Shown here: positions 36,803 to 46,444 of the stretch, one piece after another
Layout: each line of letters opens with the position of its first letter
Numbering within the stretch: position 1 is the stretch's first letter
Source of the DNA: Parvibaculum sp.
GTDB lineage: Bacteria > Pseudomonadota > Alphaproteobacteria > Parvibaculales > Parvibaculaceae
Assembly: GCA_017642695.1 (NCBI GenBank)
Contig: JAEPQD010000001.1
Coordinates: forward strand, 1,435,701 to 1,499,700
Length of the DNA stretch: 64,000 nt
Reading direction: 5' to 3'
Notes under the pieces: model-generated
The model's database searches: none
What the model was told of the DNA's origin: nothing
What the model saw: only the letters and a program-made list of their open reading frames with translations
Made by a program: the position numbers and the translations under genes

Positions 36803-37732
36803 TCAGTCCGCTTCCGCAGCCAGTGTCTTCCGCTTTCTTGGCCATGCCGGCTCGGACCAGCGATCGTGCAGCCAGAGCCATTGGTCGGGCCGCTCGCGGA
36901 TGCGGGCTTCGAGGAAGTCGTTCAGTTCCTGCGTGATGCGAAGCACGTCGGCGGCGGGGTCGGCACCCGGCCGTGCGGTGATCGGATTGTAGACGGTGAT
37001 GCGGAACTTCGCGCCGTCCAGCCGCTCGATCCAGGCCGGCACGATGGGGTCGTTGTAGCGCACGGCGAGCCCGGCAGGCGCGGCGGTCGACATGGCGCGC
37101 AGGCCGAAGAAGGTCGTCTCGATGCCGTCGTTCATCTTCTGGTCCGTCAGCATGGCGACGAACCTGTTTTCCTTCATGAGACGGACAATGACGCGCGCGC
37201 CGGGACCGCCCTTGGGAATCTGGACGGCGCGCGTCACCTTTTCGCGCAGACGGATCAGCCAGGCATTGACATAAGGGTTGTTGGCATGGCGATAGACCTC
37301 GCCGCCCTCCAGCCCTTCGAACTGCATGACGACGGGCAGGATTTCCCAGTTCGCGAAATGGCCGGAGACGAAGACGCCGCCGTTTCCGGAACTGGCGAGC
37401 GCGCGCAGCATTTCGGCGTGAACCACTTCGAGGCGATGGCGCTCTTCCGGTTTCGCGAAGAGGGGCAGATGCGCGTATTCGCCGACGGTGCGGCCGAGAT
37501 TGTCCCACATGGCGGTCACGATGCGCTCGATCTCGTCCTTGCCGAGTTCGGGCATGGCGAGTGCGATGTTGCGCCGCGCGCGGTTGGTGATGCCGACGCG
37601 CGGACCGATGGTGCGTCCGAGCCAGCCGCCGACCGCCGAGGCGCGATCGACGCCGAGGACGCCGAAGAATCCGAGCGCGAGACGCAGCGCCGCATATTCC
37701 GCGAGATGGTTGAGTTTGCCTTTGCGGGCCAT
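36803..37732 (-). CDS. Lipid A biosynthesis acyltransferase (LpxL/HtrB-like)
   Basis: This is a 309-residue inner-membrane enzyme that adds secondary acyl chains to lipid A. A short hydrophobic N-terminus (ALRLALGFFGVLGV) precedes the conserved acyltransferase motif HFANWE (H-x4-E) at about residue 126. RHANNPYVN, LTDQKMNDGIETTFFG and the closing DQWLWLHDRWSEP follow. The ATG at 37732 was preferred to an upstream TTG. It is the last gene of the minus-strand envelope cluster, 47 bp after lpxK. Whether it acts as LpxL, LpxM or a longer-chain LpxX-like enzyme cannot be told. Confidence 0.9.
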   Translation of the reverse strand: MARKGKLNHLAEYAALRLALGFFGVLGVDRASAVGGWLGRTIGPRVGITNRARRNIALAMPELGKDEIERIVTAMWDNLGRTVGEYAHLPLFAKPEERHRLEVVHAEMLRALASSGNGGVFVSGHFANWEILPVVMQFEGLEGGEVYRHANNPYVNAWLIRLREKVTRAVQIPKGGPGARVIVRLMKENRFVAMLTDQKMNDGIETTFFGLRAMSTAAPAGLAVRYNDPIVPAWIERLDGAKFRITVYNPITARPGADPAADVLRITQELNDFLEARIRERPDQWLWLHDRWSEPAWPRKRKTLAAEAD

Positions 37733-37779
37733 GCCCAATCGAATCTTCTTATTGAGAACGAAACTGGCTTATAGCAGCT

Positions 37780-38808
37780 TCACTGCCGTCTGGCGCGCGT
37801 CACGGCGTCGGATATCAGCGACATGAGGGTGTCGATATCGGCGATGAGCGCGCGGACGGGAAGCGTGAGCGTGGCGCCGGCGAGGCGCGCCCGTGCGCTG
37901 GCGGCGGGGGTGTGCGAGAGCCGGGCGGCGTCCTTCTCGGTGGTGATGAGCCCGGCGCCGAGTTCGCGGGCGCGGACGAGGAGACGCACCGCATCGTTCT
38001 CGCGATACATGTGATGGTCGGGGAAGGAAACGGTTTCGGCGATTTCCGCGCCGAGTTCACGCAGCGTGGCGAAGAATTTCTCCGGCCGCCCGATGCCGGC
38101 GAAGGCGAGAAGCGGGCCGCCGCCGAGATCGGCGGGAGCGGGCGGGCGCACGATCGAGTTGAAGACCGGGATGCCGCGCGCGCGGGCGCGCGCCGCGATG
38201 CCGTCGCCCGCATGGCCGCGGCCCGTGAGAACGATGGCGCTGGCGCGGGCAAGCGCATCGTCCACGCGCTCGCGCAGCGGCCCCGAAGGGACGAGACGGC
38301 CATTGCCGATGCCCGCGGCCGCATCGACCACGAGGATCGAGAAATCCTTCGTCAGCGAAGGGTTCTGGAAGCCGTCATCCATGACGATAAGGCCTGCGCC
38401 GCCGCGGACCGCCGCCGCCGCGCCCTCCGGACGGTCGGCCGCGACCCAGGTGGGCGCAACGGCGGCAAGCAGCAGCGGTTCGTCGCCGACATCGCCGGCG
38501 CCGTGATGCGCGGGGTCGACGCGGATCGGGCCGCGCTCGCGCCCGCCATAGCCCCGTGTGAGAAAATGGACGCGCTCGCCCTTCGCGGCGAGACGTTCGG
38601 CGACGGTCATGGCGACGGGTGTCTTGCCCGCGCCGCCCGCGGTGATGTTGCCGATGCAGATGACGGGCACGGCGGCGCGCTCGGGCTTCGCCATGCGGCG
38701 CTTCATGCGTCCCGCGAAGCCGTAGACATAGCCGGCCGGCGCGAGGAGCCGCGCCACGACAGGAACCGTGCCCCGGCGGGCGGGATACCAGAAACCCGGC
38801 TCACGCAT
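37780..38808 (-). CDS. lpxK: Tetraacyldisaccharide 4'-kinase
   Basis: LpxK phosphorylates the 4' position of the lipid A disaccharide at the inner membrane. The 342-residue product begins REPGFWYPARRGTVP, has a membrane-associated N-terminal helix, the P-loop ICIGNITAGGAGKTP, VHFLTRGYGGRERGP, VMDDGFQNPSL and ITTEKDAARL. All are standard for the family. The ATG at 38808 overlaps the end of waaA by 8 nt, indicating coupled translation. It belongs to the run msbA-DUF374-waaA-lpxK. Confidence 0.95.
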   Translation of the reverse strand: MREPGFWYPARRGTVPVVARLLAPAGYVYGFAGRMKRRMAKPERAAVPVICIGNITAGGAGKTPVAMTVAERLAAKGERVHFLTRGYGGRERGPIRVDPAHHGAGDVGDEPLLLAAVAPTWVAADRPEGAAAAVRGGAGLIVMDDGFQNPSLTKDFSILVVDAAAGIGNGRLVPSGPLRERVDDALARASAIVLTGRGHAGDGIAARARARGIPVFNSIVRPPAPADLGGGPLLAFAGIGRPEKFFATLRELGAEIAETVSFPDHHMYRENDAVRLLVRARELGAGLITTEKDAARLSHTPAASARARLAGATLTLPVRALIADIDTLMSLISDAVTRARRQ

Positions 38809-40111
38809 GACCGGCCCTCCGCGTTCCGGCGTCGGGAAGAAGCGCGGCGAGCGCGTCTGCCGTGCGCGCGGTGGCGCCGCTGCCTGCGCGCGCGATCGTC
38901 TGAGCGGCGGCGGCCATGCGGCGGCGGTCGGCCTCGCTGCCGAGCAGGAGCCCGATGGCGTCCGCCAGTTCGCCCGCGCCCGCGATGCGGCGCATGGCGC
39001 CTTCCGTTTCGAAATCTGCGTAGGATTCCGCGAAATTGAAATCGCCCGGCCCAGCGACGATGGCGCAACCGAGATGCGCCGCCTCGAACGGGTTGTGTCC
39101 GCCCGTATCGTCGAGCGTGCCGCCGATGAAGACGATGTCGGCGAGCGAATAGAAGAGACCCATCTCGCCGAGCGTGTCGCCGAGATAGATCGCGGTCGAG
39201 GACGAGACGGGTTCGTTCGCCGAACGGCGGGCGACGGCGAGGCCCATTGTCCCGAGCTCGTGCGCGATGGCGGCACCGCGCGCGGGATGGCGCGGCACGA
39301 TGACGGTGAGAAGGTCCGGATAGCGCGCGGCGAGCGCGCGGTGCGCATCCGCCGCGGTGCGCTCCTCGCCTTCATGCGTGTTACTCGCGAGCCAGAGCGG
39401 GCGGGCGCCGATGTCCGCGCGAAGTGCGGCCAGCGCCGATGCGTCGTGCGGCAGGGGCGCGGCGTCGTGTTTGAGATTGCCCGGCTCGGAGACATGTCCC
39501 CCGCCAAGCGCGCGCAGCCGCGCCGCGCTTGCTGCGTCCTGCGCCATCAGCAGCCGGAAACGTGCGAGGAGCCCGGCGATGAAGCGGGGAGCGCGCTGCC
39601 AGCTCCGGAAGGAGCGTTCCGTGATCCGCGCATTGACGAGCGCGAGCGGCAGGCCGCGCCGGTCCGCCTCGACGATCAGGTTCGGCCAGAATTCGGATTC
39701 GACCCAGACGCCGAGATCGGGCCGCCAGTGGTCGAGAAAGCGCGCGCAGTAATCCGGGTGATCGAGCGGCACGAACTGGTGGACGGCGCCGCGGGGAAGC
39801 CGCTCGGCCATGAGCTTCGCGGAGGTGACGGTGCCGGTCGTGACGAGAATATGCAGATCCGGGACCGCCGCGATGAGGCGCTCGGCGAGCGGCAGGACGG
39901 ACAGCGACTCGCCGACGCTTGCCGCGTGGATCCAGACGAGGAGGCCGGACGGGCGGGGGAGCGAGGCATGGCCGAAGCGTTCGCCACGCCTCGAGGGATC
40001 TTCCTTGCCGCGGGCCTCGCGGCGGCCGAGCAGCAGCGGCACGAGGGGCGCAAGCGCGCGCGTCATCGCCCTGTAGGCGACAAGACCGGCCGATGAGCTT
40101 CTGTTGGTCAT
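38801..40111 (-). CDS. waaA: 3-deoxy-D-manno-octulosonic acid (Kdo) transferase
   Basis: WaaA/KdtA adds Kdo to lipid IVA using CMP-Kdo. The 436-residue GT30 glycosyltransferase has an N-terminal membrane anchor region, IHAASVGESLSVLPL, VTTGTVTSAKLM, WVESEFWPNLI, the nucleotide-binding NTHEGEE and VPRHPAR segments, and the C-terminal GHNPFEAAHLGCAIVAGP plus NFAESY. The ATG at 40111 was chosen inside a longer frame. It starts 16 bp after the DUF374 gene and overlaps lpxK. Number of Kdo units added is not evident. Confidence 0.94.
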   Translation of the reverse strand: MTNRSSSAGLVAYRAMTRALAPLVPLLLGRREARGKEDPSRRGERFGHASLPRPSGLLVWIHAASVGESLSVLPLAERLIAAVPDLHILVTTGTVTSAKLMAERLPRGAVHQFVPLDHPDYCARFLDHWRPDLGVWVESEFWPNLIVEADRRGLPLALVNARITERSFRSWQRAPRFIAGLLARFRLLMAQDAASAARLRALGGGHVSEPGNLKHDAAPLPHDASALAALRADIGARPLWLASNTHEGEERTAADAHRALAARYPDLLTVIVPRHPARGAAIAHELGTMGLAVARRSANEPVSSSTAIYLGDTLGEMGLFYSLADIVFIGGTLDDTGGHNPFEAAHLGCAIVAGPGDFNFAESYADFETEGAMRRIAGAGELADAIGLLLGSEADRRRMAAAAQTIARAGSGATARTADALAALLPDAGTRRAGHA

Positions 40112-40127
40112 TCCGGCGAACGGCGGC

Positions 40128-40874
40128 TCAATGCGCCACCGCTCCCTCGTCGCGGGCGGCGGAGGTGCGTCCGACGATTGCTTCGGCTTCTGCCGCGACG
40201 GCATTGAGCCCGTCCTCGACGCGCTGGCGCACGGCCTCGATCTCGTCGGGGTCCGCGTCGCGCGAGACATAGATCGGCTCGCCCCAGACAAGCGCGCCCT
40301 TCGAGAAGGGCAGATTGATCGTGAAACTGTCCCAGTTGTTGAGCCGGATGCGCGCCCGCGTCGTTGCGGCGACAGGCACGATGGGCCGCCCGGAGAGCCG
40401 CGCCAGCATCACGATGCCTTCGCCCGCGCGGCGCGCGGGGCCGGGCGGCAGGTCGGCGGTGAGACCGATGGAAATGTTCTCGCCAAGCGCGCGCACCATC
40501 GCCCGGAGTGCGCCCGCGCCTCCCTTGCCCTTCTGCTTGTAGGTACGTTCCTCGCCCTTCGGTACGCCCGCGCCCCGGATCGTTCCGACGCCGAGAAAAT
40601 GCATGACGCCGGCGACGATCTCGCCATCGCCATGCCGGGAAACGAGGATGCGCATTTCGCGCCAGTTGTGCCAGAAGGTTGGCAGGATCATGTTCTGGCC
40701 ATGCCATGTCGCGGCGACGAAAGGCTTGTCTTCCGCCCAGAAGCGCGCCGCGATATCGCCGCGCCGGACCTCGAAGCGGCCGGTGCGCCGCACCAGCCGG
40801 ATGAAGAGCGCAATGATCCAGGAAACGAACGTGGTGAAGCCTTCGCTCTTCAGGATTTTCTTCGCGGTGGACAT
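40128..40874 (-). CDS. DUF374 lysophospholipid acyltransferase-like protein
   Basis: This is a 248-residue protein of the DUF374 family (LPLAT superfamily) found in Kdo/lipid A clusters of alphaproteobacteria. A hydrophobic N-terminal segment (VSWIIALFIRLV) precedes FVAATWHGQNMILP, where His replaces the usual HX4D site (W-H-G-Q-N). VSRHGDGEIVAGV, GLTADLPPGPARRAGEG and FTINLPFSKG follow. A membrane-bound acyltransferase role in lipid A or phospholipid assembly is likely but unproven. It lies 6 bp after msbA and 16 bp before waaA. Confidence 0.88.
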   Translation of the reverse strand: MSTAKKILKSEGFTTFVSWIIALFIRLVRRTGRFEVRRGDIAARFWAEDKPFVAATWHGQNMILPTFWHNWREMRILVSRHGDGEIVAGVMHFLGVGTIRGAGVPKGEERTYKQKGKGGAGALRAMVRALGENISIGLTADLPPGPARRAGEGIVMLARLSGRPIVPVAATTRARIRLNNWDSFTINLPFSKGALVWGEPIYVSRDADPDEIEAVRQRVEDGLNAVAAEAEAIVGRTSAARDEGAVAH

Positions 40875-40880
40875 CGGCGC

Positions 40881-42752
40881 CTACTCCCCCGCGACCGCGG
40901 CGGGCGCGGCTTTCTCTGACTGAGCAACGGGTTCGCTGATGAATTGCGATCGGGAAAGCTCCGCATAAAGGCCACCGCGCGCGACGAGTTCGTCATGTGT
41001 GCCCTGCTCCACCACGCGGCCTTCATCGATCACGCAGATCGTGTGGGCGTGTTTGATGGTCGACAGGCGGTGCGCGATGACGAGTGTGGTACGGCCCTGC
41101 ATGAGGCGGGTGAGGGCGCTCTGCACCTGCATCTCGGAAGCCGTGTCGAGCGCGGAGGTCGCCTCGTCGAGCAGCAGGATCGCGGCGTCCTTCAGCATCG
41201 CGCGCGCGATCGCGATGCGCTGGCGCTGGCCGCCCGAGAGCTTGAAACCGGCTTCGCCGACCATCGTGTCGTAGCCCATCGGCAAGGCGGCGATGAATTC
41301 ATGCGCGGCGGCGTTGCGCGCGGCCTGTTCGATCTCGGCGTCGCTCGCGCCGGGCGAGCCATAGGCGATATTCGCGCGGATCGTGTCGTCGAAGAGGAAG
41401 GGTTCCTGCGTCACCAGCGAACTTGCGGCGCGCAGCGAGGGAAGCGTGACATCGCGTACGTCCTGCCCGTCGATCAGGACGCGGCCGGAAACCGGGTCGT
41501 AGAAGCGCGGCACGAGGTTGAGGATCGTACTCTTGCCTGCGCCGGACGGCCCGACAAGGGCGACCGTGTGGCCTTCCGGGATTTCGATATCGATGCCGTT
41601 CAGTGCCGGGGTGCCGTCGCCATACTGGAAATGCACGTTCTCGAAGCGGATCGCCCCCGCGCTGACCTTGAGCGGCCTGGCGTCCGCCGGCACCGTGATC
41701 GTCGGTTCGATGTCGAGAATGGGGAAGATGCGCACGGCCGCGGCAACGCCTTCCTGCATCAGGGTCTGCGTGTTGGCGAGCTTCTTCAGCGGTTCGTAGG
41801 CGAAGAGCATGGCGGACAGGAAACCGCCGAGGTCGCCGACGGTCAGAAAACCCATCTGGACGCTGCGGCCGCCGAAATAGATGACGGCGGCAACGCCGAT
41901 GCCCGACAGCATGCCCGTGATCGGGCTTGCCATGTTGCGGCTCTTGATCGCCTTCAGCGCGTGGAAGCGCACCCGGTCGATGGTGGCGCCCGCCCGGTCG
42001 ATCTCGGTCTTCTCCTGGTCGTAGGCCTTGACGACGCGGATACCCTTCAGGGCCTCGGAGATGACGGCGGTGAGGTCGCCGGAGCCCTCCATGTTGAGTT
42101 TTGCGGCCTTGCGTGTGCGCTTGCCGAGTCTGCGCACGACAAGAGCGACGAAGGGAATGACCGTGAGGCCGATCAGCGCGAGTTGCCAGTTGAGCCAGAA
42201 CATCGCGCCAATCAGCGCGATGACGGTGAGGAGGTTCTGGCCGAGGTCGATCACGGTCGTGGTGATCGAGTCGCGCACCCGGTTCGCATCGTAGAGAAAG
42301 CCGGAAATGAAACGGCCCGTATGCGTGTTCGACACCCAGGCGAGGTCGGCGCGCATGATCCGGTCGAACATGCGTTTCTGGACGGCGGCGACGATGCGCT
42401 GGCCGATGGTGGCCATGTTGACGCGCGAGATATAGGTGGCGACGGCCTGGACCGTGGTGGCGGCGACGGCGGCGCCCGAGATCATGAGCAGGATCCAGGC
42501 ATCGGTTCCGACGATACTGTCGAGCGCGAACTTGATGAGCACCGGCACGACGCCGGTTGCGCCCGCGACGACAACGCTGGCGAACAGCGCGATGGCGGCA
42601 AGGCGCCAGTGCGGTTTCAGATATTCCCGCGCCATGCGGGCAACGACATCGCGCATCGTCAATTCGGCCGCCGGCGGGGGAGGCGGCGCGGAATCGTGGC
42701 CTGCGCCCTGTCCGTCCTGGCGGGGAGTGATGTCGCTCGTCGGCTTAGGCAT
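40881..42752 (-). CDS. msbA: ABC exporter, MsbA-like (lipid A/multidrug type)
   Basis: This is a 623-residue half-transporter with six membrane helices (about 45-320) fused to an ATPase domain. Walker A is GPSGAGKST (about 401-409), the signature is LSGGQ (about 505-509), the Walker B segment is [12 protein letters not shown], and the H-loop is IAHRLST. Its position directly before DUF374-waaA-lpxK supports a role in flipping lipid A-core across the inner membrane, though similar exporters move drugs or other lipids. The N-terminus has a Pro-rich cytosolic stretch. The ATG at 42752 was preferred to an upstream TTG. Confidence 0.88.
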   Translation of the reverse strand: MPKPTSDITPRQDGQGAGHDSAPPPPPAAELTMRDVVARMAREYLKPHWRLAAIALFASVVVAGATGVVPVLIKFALDSIVGTDAWILLMISGAAVAATTVQAVATYISRVNMATIGQRIVAAVQKRMFDRIMRADLAWVSNTHTGRFISGFLYDANRVRDSITTTVIDLGQNLLTVIALIGAMFWLNWQLALIGLTVIPFVALVVRRLGKRTRKAAKLNMEGSGDLTAVISEALKGIRVVKAYDQEKTEIDRAGATIDRVRFHALKAIKSRNMASPITGMLSGIGVAAVIYFGGRSVQMGFLTVGDLGGFLSAMLFAYEPLKKLANTQTLMQEGVAAAVRIFPILDIEPTITVPADARPLKVSAGAIRFENVHFQYGDGTPALNGIDIEIPEGHTVALVGPSGAGKSTILNLVPRFYDPVSGRVLIDGQDVRDVTLPSLRAASSLVTQEPFLFDDTIRANIAYGSPGASDAEIEQAARNAAAHEFIAALPMGYDTMVGEAGFKLSGGQRQRIAIARAMLKDAAILLLDEATSALDTASEMQVQSALTRLMQGRTTLVIAHRLSTIKHAHTICVIDEGRVVEQGTHDELVARGGLYAELSRSQFISEPVAQSEKAAPAAVAGE

Positions 42753-42888
42753 TCTGTCCTGTCTGTGACGGGCGCGCACCTGCGTCGCCCGAATGTCCGG
42801 ATCGCGCGGACAATATCACGCCGCGCCGTGAGCCGCCATAAAGGCAGCAAATGGTAAACACCTCATTCAATTGAATTTTTCGGCCCCG

Positions 42889-43407
42889 TCAGGCGTTCAG
42901 AACGGCGATCCCGATGGTCAGATAGGTGGCGAAAAGCGTCCAGAGGAGATAGGGCGCGAGCAGCAGGGCTGCGAGCCGGCTGAACTTCAGGAAAGCGAAG
43001 ATCGTGAGCGCGATGGCGATGTCGAGCACAACGATAACGAGAATGGCGAGCAGGGGATTCTGCAGCCCGAAAAAGACGATGCTCCAGGCGAGATTGAACG
43101 AAAGCTGCGTGCCGAAGAGCGCGAGCGGGAAGCCTGCCGCGTCGAAGCTGCCCGCGATGCGCCAGACGAGCCAGGCTGAGATGGCCATGAGGAAATAGAG
43201 GAAGTTCCAGACGACGGGAAATACCCAGGGCTGCGGCGTGAGCAGGGGCTTTTCGAGCGTGACATACCAGTCGCCCACGCTCGTCGCTGTGACCGCGCCG
43301 CCAGCGACTGCTGTGGCGAAGACGACGCCCAGGAAAGCGAACAGATACAGGAGGGACATGAGGGCGCTCGGGCCATGTGCCGCCCGGGGAGATTGTTCAG
43401 TGCTCAT
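42889..43407 (-). CDS. tspO: TspO/MBR family tryptophan-rich sensory protein
   Basis: This is a 172-residue outer- or inner-membrane protein with five hydrophobic helices. Its family motifs are GDWYVTLEKPLLTPQPWVFPVVWNFLYFLM (read in parts), FGTQLSFNLAWSIVFFGLQNPLLA and LLAPYLLWTLFATYLT. TspO binds porphyrins and cholesterol-like ligands; in Rhodobacter it tunes pigment and porphyrin export with oxygen. Its start overlaps the DUF4170 gene by 11 nt, so they are cotranscribed. It is unusual to find it inside a lipid A/Kdo cluster. A porphyrin link would also fit the cytochrome bd genes of this window. Confidence 0.92.
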   Translation of the reverse strand: MSTEQSPRAAHGPSALMSLLYLFAFLGVVFATAVAGGAVTATSVGDWYVTLEKPLLTPQPWVFPVVWNFLYFLMAISAWLVWRIAGSFDAAGFPLALFGTQLSFNLAWSIVFFGLQNPLLAILVIVVLDIAIALTIFAFLKFSRLAALLLAPYLLWTLFATYLTIGIAVLNA

Positions 43408-43642
43408 GACTTCCTTCTTGTTCTTCTTGTTCGGGGTCCATCAGGCGATGCAGATGGACGATGAAGTAGCGCATATGTGCATTGTCCACGGTGCGTTGCG
43501 CGGCGGCCTTCCAGGCCCGGTGAGCCTCCGCATAATTCGGGAATATGCCGACAATGTCGAGGTTCGACACGTCCTTGAAGTCATGGGAATCGAGATGCGT
43601 GAGTTCGCCACCCAGCACGAGATGGAGCAATTGCTTCGTCAT
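43397..43642 (-). CDS. DUF4170 family protein
   Basis: This is an 81-residue small cytosolic protein: LLHLVLGGELTHLDSHDF, DLDIVGIFPNYAEAHRAWKAAAQRTVDNAHMRYFIVHLHRLM (read in parts) and an acidic/His tail. It matches DUF4170, a short family that in alphaproteobacteria sits beside cysQ-like and Kdo transferase genes. Function is unknown. The ATG at 43642 has GGAGG at the right spacing; a longer frame upstream lacks support. It overlaps tspO and follows the cysQ-like gene after 92 bp. Confidence 0.85.
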   Translation of the reverse strand: MTKQLLHLVLGGELTHLDSHDFKDVSNLDIVGIFPNYAEAHRAWKAAAQRTVDNAHMRYFIVHLHRLMDPEQEEQEGSHEH

Positions 43643-43734
43643 GGAAGACCTCCGACGGAAGGCGTGGAGCCGCGCACGGGCTCTGCCTGCTGCACCGCAC
43701 AAATTCTAACACGGGCCGGCGGCGCACGCGATTC

Positions 43735-44550
43735 CTAGGGCCTGCGGGGCGGCAGCTTGATGGCACCCACTTTGGCGAAGAGCTTGTCGTAGAGGGCGGG
43801 GCCTGCCGCCAACAGGCTCGGATGACGCGTGGAGGTCCGGTTGTAGAAAAAGACCGTCCCGTCATGCGCGGTCATGCGGCCGCCCGCCTCGTGAAGGATG
43901 ATGTCGGCGGCGGCGAGGTCCCAGTCGCTCTTGCCGTTGAGGGCAAGCGTTGCATCCGCCTCTCCGCTCGCGACGAGCGCGATGCGGTAGGCGACCGAAT
44001 TGCGGTCGGATATCTCCATTTCGGGCCACGGCTCCGGCCATGCCGGATGCTTGAACATGGGCGCAAAGGCGACCATGCGGCAGCCCTCAATGATGTTGCA
44101 GTCCGACACGCGGATCGGCTTGCTGTTCAGGAAAGCGCCGCCGCCAAGCCGCGCCTCGAAGAATTCGTCCGTTGCCGGATTGAAAAGGACGCCGAGCACG
44201 GGGCGGCCTTCCTCCACAAGCGCAACCGAAATCACGAAATGCGGGCGGCCCTTGGCGAAGGCGCGCGTGCCGTCGATCGGATCGACGACCCAGACAAGGG
44301 ATTGTGTGAGCCGGGAGGAGTCGTCCTCCGTCTCCTCCGAGAGCCAACCGTAGTCCGGGCGCGCCCCGCCAAGCCGCGCATGGAGAAGGTCGTTCACCGC
44401 GATGTCCGCTTCGGTGACCGGCGTGTTGTCATGCGCCTTTGACCACTGCTTGTGGTCTGTCATGTAGAAGCGCATGGCGAGCGCGCCGGCATCCCTGACC
44501 GTTTCCTTCAGAAGCGCGAAGTCGGCGTCCCGCGCCTCAGGTGCCGGCAA
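43735..44550 (-). CDS. Inositol monophosphatase-family phosphatase (CysQ-like), TTG start
   Basis: This is a 271-residue Mg-dependent, Li-sensitive phosphatase fold. Metal ligands are seen in LSEETEDD and WVVDPIDGTRAF, with WDLAAADIILHEAGG near the C-terminus. In lipid A clusters this gene is often annotated 3'(2'),5'-bisphosphate nucleotidase (CysQ), but histidinol-phosphatase or inositol-phosphatase activity is possible. The only workable start is a TTG at 44550, 14 nt inside pmbA, with GAGGGC eight or nine bases upstream; coupled translation is likely. The N-terminal PVTEADIAVNDLL block shows the domain starts soon after it. Confidence 0.85.
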   Translation of the reverse strand: MPAPEARDADFALLKETVRDAGALAMRFYMTDHKQWSKAHDNTPVTEADIAVNDLLHARLGGARPDYGWLSEETEDDSSRLTQSLVWVVDPIDGTRAFAKGRPHFVISVALVEEGRPVLGVLFNPATDEFFEARLGGGAFLNSKPIRVSDCNIIEGCRMVAFAPMFKHPAWPEPWPEMEISDRNSVAYRIALVASGEADATLALNGKSDWDLAAADIILHEAGGRMTAHDGTVFFYNRTSTRHPSLLAAGPALYDKLFAKVGAIKLPPRRP

Positions 44551-45901
44551 CGGTCATGCCCTCGACGCGGATGGTGGGTGCGTTCGTCCCGTAGCTGAAA
44601 GTGAGATCGTCGGCGGGCGTCATTTCGAGGAACATCTCCTTGAGGTTGCCTGCGACGGTGATTTCGCTCACCGGATAGACGATCTCGCCGTTCTCGATCC
44701 AGAAGCCGGAAGCGCCGCGGCTGTAGTCGCCGGTGACACCGTTGATGCCCATGCCGATCAGTTCGGTGACATAGAGGCCCTGTTTGATGTCGGCGATGAG
44801 TTCCTTCACCGAGAGGCAGCCCGCCTCCATGTAGAGATTGGTCGTCGAGGGCGAAGGCGGCCCGCCGGTGCCGCGCGCCGCATGGCCCGTCGTTTCGAGG
44901 CCAAGCTGACGCGCCGTCGCGGTGTCGAGAAGCCAGGTCGTGAGCGTACCGTCATCGATGAGCTGGGTGCGGCGGTTCTTTACGCCCTCACCGTCGAAGG
45001 GCTTGGAGCGAAGCCCGCGCTTCATGTGCGGATCGTCGACGATGGAAATACCGTCGGCGAATACCTTCTGTCCCATCGACTTCTTGAGAAAGCTCGTGCC
45101 GCGCGCTATGGCGCTGCCCGAAATCGCACTCGCGAAATGGCCGACGAGACCGCCCGAGACGCGCGGATCGTAGACGATGGGCACGGATTGCGAACCGGCC
45201 TTGCGCGGACGAAGACGGCGCACGGCCTTTTCACCTGCCATGCGGCCAATTTCCGCAGCGCTCTTGAGGTCGCCCGCGTGACGCGCACTCGAGAATTCAT
45301 AGTCGCGTTCCATCGCAGTTCCTTCGCCGGCCAGTACCGAGCAGGAAAAGGATGACGAAGTACCCGCATAGGCGCCTGCGAAACCGGCGCTGGTGACGAG
45401 CGCGACGCCAGAGCGGCCGAAACTCGCGCCCGCACCACTCGAGTTGGTGACCCCGGGAACGGCGAGCGCGGCTTCTTCCGCCGCGGCGGCGATGGTGGCG
45501 AGCTGCTCGGCGCTGGGCACGGGCGACTTGTCCTCGATGTCGAGGTCGGGCCAGTCGCGCGCAAGAAATGCGGGCGCGGCAAGGCCGCAAAAGGGGTCGT
45601 CAGGCGCTACACGGGCCATGGCGACGGCGCGTTCGATCATCGGCTGGAGCGCCGCCTCGGAAAGGTCTGTCGAAGAGACGCTTGCCTGCTTCTTGCCGAT
45701 AAAGACACGAAGGCCGATATCGCGGCCTTCGGAACGCTCCACATCTTCCAGTTTACCGAGGCGCCAGGAAACACCGAGCGACGTGCCGTCCACCACCAGC
45801 GCCTCCGCCGCGTCCGCGCCCGCTCGCCTTGCCCGCTCGACAAGCATGGCGGCGATGTCGAGAGCGGTTTCGGCAATAGGTGCGGCGGCGGAAGAACTCA
45901 T
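44537..45901 (-). CDS. pmbA: TldD/PmbA family protein, PmbA (TldE) type
   Basis: This is a 454-residue partner of the TldD/TldE heterodimeric metalloprotease, which processes small peptides (such as microcin B17) and degrades CcdA. The sequence shows GTSLGVSWRLGKLEDVERSEGRDIGLRVF in parts, VPIVYDPRVSGGLVGHFASAISG and the C-terminal GYSRGASGFWIENGEI-like block (DYSRGASGFWIENGEI). The HExxxH zinc motif of TldD is absent, as expected for PmbA. No tldD is in the window. It overlaps the cysQ-like gene by 14 nt and heads the envelope cluster. Confidence 0.93.
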   Translation of the reverse strand: MSSSAAAPIAETALDIAAMLVERARRAGADAAEALVVDGTSLGVSWRLGKLEDVERSEGRDIGLRVFIGKKQASVSSTDLSEAALQPMIERAVAMARVAPDDPFCGLAAPAFLARDWPDLDIEDKSPVPSAEQLATIAAAAEEAALAVPGVTNSSGAGASFGRSGVALVTSAGFAGAYAGTSSSFSCSVLAGEGTAMERDYEFSSARHAGDLKSAAEIGRMAGEKAVRRLRPRKAGSQSVPIVYDPRVSGGLVGHFASAISGSAIARGTSFLKKSMGQKVFADGISIVDDPHMKRGLRSKPFDGEGVKNRRTQLIDDGTLTTWLLDTATARQLGLETTGHAARGTGGPPSPSTTNLYMEAGCLSVKELIADIKQGLYVTELIGMGINGVTGDYSRGASGFWIENGEIVYPVSEITVAGNLKEMFLEMTPADDLTFSYGTNAPTIRVEGMTVAGT

Positions 45902-45928
45902 GGGCGGCAGTCCGATGCAACGACAGAA

Positions 45929-46333
45929 CTAGACGAGGGCATACCAGAGACAGGCGATGCCCGCGACAAGAAGCGAAATCCAGGTGAGCAGTGTGCCGAC
46001 AAGGCGCGGCGGCGTCGACTCGCCCGTGCGCGACACGCCGATCGCATGCAGGATGCGGCCAATGGTGAGTGTGAGGCCGACGATGTGGAGAACATAGATC
46101 GAGGCGGCGAGGAGATGCAGCACGACAAGGCCGGCGAGCGCGATGGGCATGTATTCCACATTCACAATATGCGCTCGACTGGCATTGTAGAGCTTTTCGT
46201 CGGAGCCGGTCCCCGTCATCACGTTCGAGCGCACGCGGTTCGCCGAGACGCGATAGGCAAGAAACAGGTTGATGAGAATGTTGATGCCGGCATAGACGCC
46301 GAGAATGGGCAGCGAAGCCGAATAGAAATCCAT
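45929..46333 (-). CDS. MAPEG-family membrane protein
   Basis: This is a 134-residue protein with four hydrophobic helices typical of the MAPEG superfamily (microsomal glutathione transferase-like). It has the loop motif ANRVRSNVMTGTGSDEKLYNASRAHIVNVEYMPIAL (read in parts), in which N-A-x-R-x-x-x-N-x-x-E-Y-x-P is the family signature. The bacterial MAPEG proteins are mostly uncharacterised and may conjugate glutathione to lipophilic compounds. It lies 27 bp upstream of pmbA on the same strand. It is divergent from the macro-domain gene. Confidence 0.87.
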   Translation of the reverse strand: MDFYSASLPILGVYAGINILINLFLAYRVSANRVRSNVMTGTGSDEKLYNASRAHIVNVEYMPIALAGLVVLHLLAASIYVLHIVGLTLTIGRILHAIGVSRTGESTPPRLVGTLLTWISLLVAGIACLWYALV

Positions 46334-46444
46334 GAAATCCTCCCGTGAAAAGCGGTTCTCTGCCGGATAAGGCGATGCACTTGCTCGCGACGCCGCAGCA
46401 TGATTCGATTTGTAGCCGGGAGACGCTAGCACGGGAAAACTGTC

